DNA of 64,000 bases from Hydrogenobacter thermophilus TK-6 (GTDB lineage Bacteria > Aquificota > Aquificia > Aquificales > Aquificaceae), in assembly GCF_000010785.1 (NCBI RefSeq), contig NC_013799.1, forward strand, positions 1,550,001 through 1,614,000, written 5' to 3'. Position numbers and translations under genes: made by a program. The notes below the pieces were generated by a model. That model saw only the letters and a list, made by a program, of their open reading frames with translations, was not told the origin of the DNA and searched no databases. Positions 58,875 to 64,000 of this stretch are shown piece after piece. Within the stretch, counting starts at the first letter, position 1; each line of letters starts with the position of its first letter.

Positions 58875-59350
58875 GAAGAGCCTTAGCTCTTCTTCTGCCC
58901 TTTCTTCTTTCTTTAAAGCTCCTTGATGTGCCTTTTGTAAAACAAAAGGATAACTTTTGCGGTCCTGCATCCCTGAGCAGCGTTTTGGAGTACTACGGGG
59001 TTAAAAAAAGTCAGGAGGAGATAGCAAAAGCGGTATATGACCCTAAGCTCAAAGGCGCTCTTATCACAGACCTGCAAAACTACGCTCAGAGTCTTGGCTT
59101 TAAGACACAGCTTTTTACAGGAAGCCTTCAGGAAGTTAAAGGCTACATAAACAAAGGCTTTCCCGTTATACTGCTCATAGATAACGGTTTTCTCTGGGTG
59201 AGTGTGCCTCACTATGTTGTGGTTATTGGCTACGATGAGAGCCACTTTTACGCTCATACTGGCTACGAAGAGAAAAGAGCTTTCAGCTACTCAGAATTGG
59301 ACAAAAAGTGGGCAAAGATGGGAAGGGTGGGGCTGGTAGTCTATCCCTGA
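58871..59350 (+). CDS. PA2778-family C39-type cysteine peptidase
   Basis: A 159-residue protein with an N-terminal signal (LALLLPFLLSLKLLDVP). KQKDNFCGPASLSSVLEYYG holds the catalytic Cys, and VPHYVVVIGYDESHFYAHTG the catalytic His and Asp, as in bacteriocin-processing C39 domains. GTG 58871-58873 overlaps the TGA of the previous gene. It is exported or membrane-attached; its substrate is unknown. Overlaps purC convergently by 10 nt. Confidence 0.85.
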   Translation: MRRALALLLPFLLSLKLLDVPFVKQKDNFCGPASLSSVLEYYGVKKSQEEIAKAVYDPKLKGALITDLQNYAQSLGFKTQLFTGSLQEVKGYINKGFPVILLIDNGFLWVSVPHYVVVIGYDESHFYAHTGYEEKRAFSYSELDKKWAKMGRVGLVVYP

Positions 59351-60039
59351 AGCTTTTCAAGCACCTTCCTGTATCCTTCCAGAAGGTCTCCCAGGTCAAA
59401 CCTAAACCTGTCCTTGTCCAGCTTTTCTCCCGTTTTGGCATCCCAGAGCCTACAAGTATCTGGTGAGACCTCGTCCACAACAGCCAAGCTACCATCTGGC
59501 AACTGACCAAACTCCAGTTTGAAGTCCACCAGAATAAGACCGTGCTGAGAGAAAAACTCTCTTAAGATTTCGTTGACCCTAAAAGTTATGTGTTTAATTT
59601 CATGTATCTGCTCTTCCTTAAGAAGTCCAAGAAGAATTATGTGATCGTAGCACACAAGAGGATCATGAAGCTCATCATTCTTATAGAAGAACTCCACCAA
59701 CGGTTTTTCAAGAGGTTTCCCCTCCTCTATGCCAAGCCTTTTACAGAGACTCCCGGCAGATATGTTTCTGACAACCACCTCCAGCTCAAACCTCTTTGCT
59801 CTCCAAACGAGCATCTCCCTGCTGGAGAGCTTGCGAATAAAGTGAGTCCTTATGCCTCTTTCTTCCAGCAATTGAAAAATTAAGCTTGATATGTTATTAT
59901 TAAGCTCACCTTTACCCTCTACTTCTGCCCTTTTGGTGGCGTCAAAGGCGGTGGCGGTGTCCTTAAAGTAAAGGATATATTTGTCAGGATCCTCGGTTTT
60001 GTAGACAATTTTAGCTTTCCCTTCGTAAACCTTTTCCAT
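59341..60039 (-). CDS. purC: Phosphoribosylaminoimidazole-succinocarboxamide synthase
   Basis: A 232-residue SAICAR synthetase of purine synthesis. YEGKAKIVYKTEDPDKYILYFKDTATAFD at the start, VVVRNISAGSLCKRLGIEEG, and LILVDFKLEFGQLPDG with VSPDTCRLWD are diagnostic. TATAAT lies 6 nt before the ATG, so no SD leader is expected. Length normal. Confidence 0.96.
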   Translation of the reverse strand: MEKVYEGKAKIVYKTEDPDKYILYFKDTATAFDATKRAEVEGKGELNNNISSLIFQLLEERGIRTHFIRKLSSREMLVWRAKRFELEVVVRNISAGSLCKRLGIEEGKPLEKPLVEFFYKNDELHDPLVCYDHIILLGLLKEEQIHEIKHITFRVNEILREFFSQHGLILVDFKLEFGQLPDGSLAVVDEVSPDTCRLWDAKTGEKLDKDRFRFDLGDLLEGYRKVLEKLQG

Positions 60040-60045
60040 ACAGAA

Positions 60046-60051
60046 ATTATA
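60046..60051 (-). promoter_or_regulatory. -10 element of purC
   Basis: TATAAT on the minus strand, 6 nt before the purC ATG and directly after the fadL terminator hairpin. It predicts a leaderless purC mRNA. Confidence 0.55.
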
Positions 60052-60052
60052 A

Positions 60053-60072
60053 GCGGGGAGAGTTCTCCCCGC
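60053..60072 (-). terminator. Hairpin terminator after the FadL-like gene
   Basis: GCGGGGAGA (60053-60061) and TCTCCCCGC (60064-60072) form a perfect 9-bp stem with a very tight loop, 7 nt after the stop codon. On the minus strand it is followed by TTATAATTT, a weak T-tract that also forms the purC -10. Confidence 0.75.
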
Positions 60073-60079
60073 AAGGAGC

Positions 60080-61327
60080 TTAAAACTTCCAGTTTAGACC
60101 CAAAGATAGGGCATCCTGAGCGTTTTTACCCTGCACCACAAAGCCAAAGCCCATGTTATCTGTTGCAGTAACTGTCTTTTCAAAGGCGTGTTTGTATGCA
60201 ATATCCACACTGAAAGTTTTGGTAAATTCGTATCCAAGACCCAAAGTTATGTGCTGTTCAGCAACAGCGGGAAAGCCTATGAGGTTAAAGTATGCCACAT
60301 TAAAGTCGCTGAAAGGTGCAACAAAATTAGGTATGTTATTGGCATTCATAAGGTTCTTTGCCCCACCTCTGATGGGAGACTTGCCGTAGTTGTAGCCAGC
60401 TCTCAGAGCGAGTTTTTCGGTAGGTTTATACTCACCGCCTATGCCTATCACCCACTGGTCCTTCCACTGAAACTCTTTGTAGCCTTTTGCGTTTTTCCAG
60501 TTTATCCAGCGTATGTCCATACCTATCTTAAAGTTCTGCATAGGCTTTACACCCACACCAAAGGCAAACTCCTGAGGTTGAGTGAGCTTAAGGTCCTCAA
60601 ACCTCCCATCACCGTTGGAGTCAAAGACTCTCTTGTACTTCATCTCCACAGGACTTTGGTAAGTAAGACCTGCAAATACAAAGTCTCCCATGTTGTAAGC
60701 AATACCTACCTGCGCTCCTATGCCGTATGTTTGGGACTGCCCACCTCCTGCATTCCAGCAGTTGGTAGTAAAAGGCTGACACATGTTAGCTCCCATATCC
60801 AAAGAGCCATAAGCTAAGTGCAAAGCACCCGACAGAGAAATGGCATCGTTTACCTTGTAAGCTAAGGCAGGTATGACCCTCATGAACTGCAGAGTTGTGT
60901 GCATGTTGGCAAGTCTTGGGTCTTTATTTCTGTAATCTACTCCCATACCTGAAACACCAAAGGCTCCTATACCGAAGGTTAGCTTGTCGTTTATCTGATG
61001 GACTATTCCCACCTCTGGCACTACAAAGACCTTTGCATCGCTGGTGGCTTCCGCTGGTGGGTTCATGGGTCCCATTGGTGTGACATTGCTCTTTCCTTTC
61101 ACATGAGGCATAAACAGTATTCCACCAAAGCTGAGGTTAAAGCCTTTGTAGTAGCTCATCCAAGCGGGGTTTCTGAAGATGGTATCGGTTGGTCCTACTG
61201 GCATACCTACGCCTATACCACCCATACCTCTTGATGCGGGAGAGACCCCTATCAGATTGTCCCCGTTGGTGGCAAAGCTTACTCCTGCTACTGACAGAAG
61301 CCCTGAAATTAAGAAAAACTTCCTCAT
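60080..61327 (-). CDS. FadL/OmpP1-family outer membrane transport protein
   Basis: A 415-residue beta-barrel protein with signal peptide [19 protein letters not shown]. The N-terminal [42 protein letters not shown] resembles the FadL hatch start (N-G ... P-A), and the C-terminus [11 protein letters not shown] ends in an aromatic as usual. FadL proteins pass hydrophobic compounds through the outer membrane. Its own unit, ended by a hairpin. Confidence 0.88.
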   Translation of the reverse strand: MRKFFLISGLLSVAGVSFATNGDNLIGVSPASRGMGGIGVGMPVGPTDTIFRNPAWMSYYKGFNLSFGGILFMPHVKGKSNVTPMGPMNPPAEATSDAKVFVVPEVGIVHQINDKLTFGIGAFGVSGMGVDYRNKDPRLANMHTTLQFMRVIPALAYKVNDAISLSGALHLAYGSLDMGANMCQPFTTNCWNAGGGQSQTYGIGAQVGIAYNMGDFVFAGLTYQSPVEMKYKRVFDSNGDGRFEDLKLTQPQEFAFGVGVKPMQNFKIGMDIRWINWKNAKGYKEFQWKDQWVIGIGGEYKPTEKLALRAGYNYGKSPIRGGAKNLMNANNIPNFVAPFSDFNVAYFNLIGFPAVAEQHITLGLGYEFTKTFSVDIAYKHAFEKTVTATDNMGFGFVVQGKNAQDALSLGLNWKF

Positions 61328-61440
61328 TTTACTACCTCCCTTTCAAGTCTTAACTACTTTCATTATAAAAGCAAAGCATGTTAAAACTATTCAACTTACT
61401 TATAGTGTGTTAAGTGGATGTTATATTGTGAACTACCCCA
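61328..61440. other. Intergenic, upstream of the FadL-like gene and right flank of TnpB element 2
   Basis: A/T-rich. Next to the FadL-like start is an SD (GGGAGGTAGTAAA on the minus strand). The part near 61400-61440 is probably the right flank of the TnpB element. No further gene seen. Confidence 0.4.
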
Positions 61441-61466
61441 CATCACAGATGCGGAGCTTCGTGATG
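61441..61466 (-). repeat. Inverted repeat at the right end of TnpB element 2
   Basis: CATCAC (61441-61446) and GTGATG (61461-61466) form 6-bp perfect arms around a 14-nt loop, overlapping the last tnpB codons, the same position as in the first element. Weaker than the hairpin of element 1. Confidence 0.45.
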
Positions 61467-62813
61467 GGTCTGGACACCTGATGTGTCCCTTACCACCACA
61501 GGCAGGTTCACACTGCCTCTACTCCTGCCCCCTATTTGACCATATAGGGAGCTAACGGAGATACTTTTGAATATCCTCACCCTTACTGGTTTAGCAACTG
61601 CAGTTATCTGGTCAAATCTTTCCAGCTTCTTGAGCATGTTCCTTACCGCATTCACATCAGCATTCAAGTACCCCCTTGAGGTTTTAAATAGTCCTCTTTT
61701 TATCCTGCCTTCGGGAGTGTAGTTTTCCTTGCAAACCCCACACTCAAGCGTGGAGTCCACTCCCGAAGTATATCTTTCATCTATGTAGCGGGCTGCTATG
61801 CCGTAAGGCTCTGCTTTGTATTCCAGATACTCCTTTACCTTACCGTGAGGTAGCAAGCTCCATATCTGGTCTGCTATTGAGTTTAGATTGCTCTCCCTGT
61901 TCTTGTTCTTTACAGAGTTTCCTATCCAGATTTCCTTAACTCTGTGTTTGATTGCAAGCTCAAGTATCAGGTTGCTAACAGTATGCGCGTAATGCCTGAG
62001 TAATCTCTTTACCTTAGTCCACAATTTGTTTATCCTCTCCTCTACTCTGTGATACGGAAGTCTCTTGTTCTTAAGGTTGTCCTTCAAGCTCTGAAGTTTG
62101 GCTATCTTCTTCAGATACTTTCTGAGCAAACTTTTGAGTCCTCTCCCATCTACTATGTATGGAGTTTTCACTCCATCTATACCTATCACCATGAAGTTTT
62201 CTGAGTTAGGGTCTATGACCATAGCTCTGTTCCCTTCCTGCTCCTTAGTTTCCTTTTCAGCGGAGTATACTATGTGAAGCTCAAACTCATTTCCTTTAGG
62301 GACTATTTGAATGTTCCTTATGAGTTCCTCTCTTAGCTCAAGTCCTGTCTCTATCCACAGGTATTTGATATGGATGTCATGTTTTTCCTTGAGAAACTTT
62401 CTAAGATCTTTAGACAGAGATAGCCTGATTTTAGTTCCCACAATTTTAAAACCTGTTCTGTCATAAGTTAGTGTTCTATGAGGTTTTGTCTTCTTTCTGA
62501 ATTTGGGAGGTTTTATCTCCTGTCCTTTGAACTTCTGAGGATTTTTCAGATATTCAAACCAGTTTCTGTAAGCTCTCACGAGCTGGTCAAGGACTATCTG
62601 AGCTGAGCGGGATTGGAGGGCTTTCAGATGGATTGAAGAATTTAACTTATTATACAGGTCAAACATGTTGACTCTTGCAAGCTTATTTTTAAGCAGATAG
62701 AGAGCTTGGTTGTAGAGTCTGCCTGAGTGGTAGGTCAGATATCCCAGAGCTATTTTGTATTCTTCAGGAACATCGGTTAAGGCTATGGTGAGACATCTTA
62801 GAAGTTTTGGCAT
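61443..62813 (-). CDS. tnpB: TnpB-type protein with altered RuvC-II site (IS200/IS605 group)
   Basis: A 456-residue protein when started at ATG 62811-62813, which has SD AGAGGTAG. The first RuvC Asp is D201 (AMVIDPNSENF), the last D386 (LNADVNAVRNML). The place of the RuvC-II Glu reads KEIWIGNSVKN, with Gly298 instead of Glu. The zinc ribbon keeps the first pair C358/C361 but the second pair is lost (GLFKTSRG). It may be a nuclease with a displaced Glu (as in some TnpB clades) or inactive. No tnpA. The element sits directly after the bioW stop. Confidence 0.82.
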   Translation of the reverse strand: MPKLLRCLTIALTDVPEEYKIALGYLTYHSGRLYNQALYLLKNKLARVNMFDLYNKLNSSIHLKALQSRSAQIVLDQLVRAYRNWFEYLKNPQKFKGQEIKPPKFRKKTKPHRTLTYDRTGFKIVGTKIRLSLSKDLRKFLKEKHDIHIKYLWIETGLELREELIRNIQIVPKGNEFELHIVYSAEKETKEQEGNRAMVIDPNSENFMVIGIDGVKTPYIVDGRGLKSLLRKYLKKIAKLQSLKDNLKNKRLPYHRVEERINKLWTKVKRLLRHYAHTVSNLILELAIKHRVKEIWIGNSVKNKNRESNLNSIADQIWSLLPHGKVKEYLEYKAEPYGIAARYIDERYTSGVDSTLECGVCKENYTPEGRIKRGLFKTSRGYLNADVNAVRNMLKKLERFDQITAVAKPVRVRIFKSISVSSLYGQIGGRSRGSVNLPVVVRDTSGVQTHHEAPHL

Positions 62814-62876
62814 TAGAGCTACCTCTTTAGAGATTATTTTAAACTGCTTATGCAGGGTTTTAGCCCCCAAATTTTT

Positions 62877-63611
62877 CTATAAAAGCTGTTCTATAAGCAT
62901 AACTTTCCTTTCCAAGCACTCTATAAGCTCCTGCAGGCTCTCCCTTTTGACAAAATACACTCTACCGCCTGTGGGTGTATGCTCTTCCTTCATGGGTTTT
63001 ATTCTTATGTAGCCAAATTCTTTACTGGCTATGTATCCAGTGGTGTACTCAGGGTCATCGCTCCAACATATCTCCGCTATAACACCGCAATGTATATTTT
63101 TTGTAGCTATAGCGAGGGCATCTATGAGCCTCTCTAAGTAAAACTTCTTTATACCTCTTTCCCTCAGGGCTTCTTTTATAGCTGTGCGATTCCTCCAGTC
63201 TATTCTTGTAGTCCTTATACCCCTTTCCTGATCCGGTTCAAGCCTCTCCCCGCTAACTGGATCCATAAGCACAGCACCTCTCATGTTTCCACCCTTGGGG
63301 TTTGGTCCCTCTGTCAGAAGCTTTAGAGCCTTTTGAGTGATGCTCTCTTCTATGCCTATCTCTTTGAGTTTCTTTATTACAAACTCATGAGCCTGTTCTA
63401 CATCTGCAAAATCATGGCTCTTTATGGGCAAGGATTTTGGTATGGTCTCAAGATTTTCAACCCTCTCAATGGTTATAACTATCTTATCGTACCTTTTTGG
63501 TCTTTTTAAAAGCTCCATCACTACCTTTTCAAGTTCGTAGTGGGGGATTACTCTTTCTGCACCCGAGACATGCATTCCATCCAGCTCAGCCCTCATCCTA
63601 ACGCTACGCAT
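62877..63611 (-). CDS. bioW: 6-carboxyhexanoate-CoA ligase (pimeloyl-CoA synthetase)
   Basis: A 244-residue enzyme. SVRMRAELDGMHVSGAERVI at the start is the BioW signature; further blocks are TEGPNPKGGNMRGAVLMDPVSGERLEPD and GIRTTRIDWRNRTAIKEAL. It activates pimelate to pimeloyl-CoA for biotin synthesis, and Aquifex is among the organisms known to carry BioW. SD AAGGAGAAAG precedes ATG 63609-63611. It follows the yifB-like gene by 12 nt, so likely one transcript. Confidence 0.92.
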   Translation of the reverse strand: MRSVRMRAELDGMHVSGAERVIPHYELEKVVMELLKRPKRYDKIVITIERVENLETIPKSLPIKSHDFADVEQAHEFVIKKLKEIGIEESITQKALKLLTEGPNPKGGNMRGAVLMDPVSGERLEPDQERGIRTTRIDWRNRTAIKEALRERGIKKFYLERLIDALAIATKNIHCGVIAEICWSDDPEYTTGYIASKEFGYIRIKPMKEEHTPTGGRVYFVKRESLQELIECLERKVMLIEQLL

Positions 63612-63623
63612 AGCCTTTCTCCT

Positions 63624-64000
63624 TCAAATTAACAATTTATCCTCCACTCTGAACTGCAGAGCTTCAGAGATGTGATGAGCCTTTATAATCTCCTCTCCAT
63701 CCAGATCCGCTATAGTCCTTGAAACCTTCAAAAGTCTTATGTAAGACCTGCCTGTTAGGTTTAGCCTTTCTATAGCCTGCCTTAAGAAGCTCTTGGCATC
63801 TTTGTCCATAGTGCAGTACTTTTCCACCTCCTTTTCCTTCATTCTCCCGTTAAAGAGCGTATGACTGCCTTTGAATCGCTCCTTTTGAATCTCAAAAGCT
63901 CTCTTTATCCTTTCCCTCACATAAGAGGAGCTTTCACCACCTTTGGCATTTAGGAGGTCTTCTTTATCTACTGGCTCTACCCATACTTTTAGGTCTATAC
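63624..64000 (-). CDS. YifB/ComM-like Mg-chelatase-type ATPase, C-terminal part
   Basis: The frame is open to the right edge. The visible 124 residues begin IDLKVWVEPVDKEDLLNAKGGESSYVRERIKRAFEIQKERF and end in NLTGRSYIRLLKVSRTIADLDGEEIIKAHHISEALQFR. This is the C-terminal region of YifB/ComM (Mg-chelatase-related AAA+ ATPases), with the S-R-T-I-A-D-L-x-G-x3-I block. ComM acts in natural transformation as a branch-migration helicase. The N-terminal ATPase core is outside the window. Confidence 0.88.
   Translation of the reverse strand, partial: IDLKVWVEPVDKEDLLNAKGGESSSYVRERIKRAFEIQKERFKGSHTLFNGRMKEKEVEKYCTMDKDAKSFLRQAIERLNLTGRSYIRLLKVSRTIADLDGEEIIKAHHISEALQFRVEDKLLI

Overview
The window looks like chromosomal DNA of an autotrophic, thermophilic Aquificaceae bacterium close to Hydrogenobacter or Thermocrinis. 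Reasons: an ATP-citrate-lyase-like citryl-CoA synthetase large subunit (reverse TCA cycle), a BioW-type pimeloyl-CoA synthetase, extreme gene packing with overlapping start and stop codons, and several respiratory molybdoenzymes. Family names come from motif recognition by eye, not from database searches.

Layout. 1-6.6 kb: OsmC (partial), accB-efp, a SAM hydroxide adenosyltransferase, a small exported protein, pstSCAB, tRNA-Ser(CGA) and a CDP-alcohol phosphatidyltransferase. 6.6-12.8 kb: a periplasmic NarGH/NXR-like molybdoenzyme operon with an ethylbenzene-dehydrogenase-type heme b gamma subunit and a TorD-like chaperone. 13-18.6 kb: a three-part ABC exporter, a family 9 glycosyltransferase and glmS. 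18.6-25 kb: a decayed MNT/HEPN pair, then a TolC-MFP-RND efflux operon. 25-34.4 kb: murF, aroA, a CopD-like protein, the relic of a type I CRISPR-Cas locus, tRNA-Pro(CGG), coaBC, kdsC, ccsA, nrdG and a C-terminally truncated nrdD. 34.4-42.2 kb: a SoeABC-like sulfite dehydrogenase locus in which soeA is separated from soeBC by two Uma2 genes, a CZB protein and a TnpB element. 42.2-48 kb: an envelope and housekeeping operon (pyrB-lptC-lptA-HU-geranylgeranyl reductase) and a divergent ispF-patatin-MATE operon. 47.9-52.5 kb: a four-gene operon (porin, diheme lipoprotein, FMN-binding protein, internally duplicated membrane protein) that I cannot match to a named system and that is the best candidate for something undescribed. 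52.5-55.1 kb: an HxlR-linked quinone/electrophile-stress-like operon with a pirin remnant. 55-64 kb: a Crp/Fnr regulator, an M29 peptidase, an MCE protein with a probable outer-membrane barrel, a PA2779/PA2778 pair, purC, a FadL porin, a second TnpB element, bioW and the end of yifB.

Themes. Electron flow is concentrated in three loci (nar/nxr-like, soe-like, flavin/cytochrome operon). The first two carry related palindromes upstream of their first gene. Promoters are unusual: many -10 hexamers lie 6-9 nt before a start codon or a tRNA 5' end, and three divergent gene pairs have exactly 19 bp between start codons. Genome decay is visible in four places (MNT/HEPN, cas7-cas5, pirin, nrdD).
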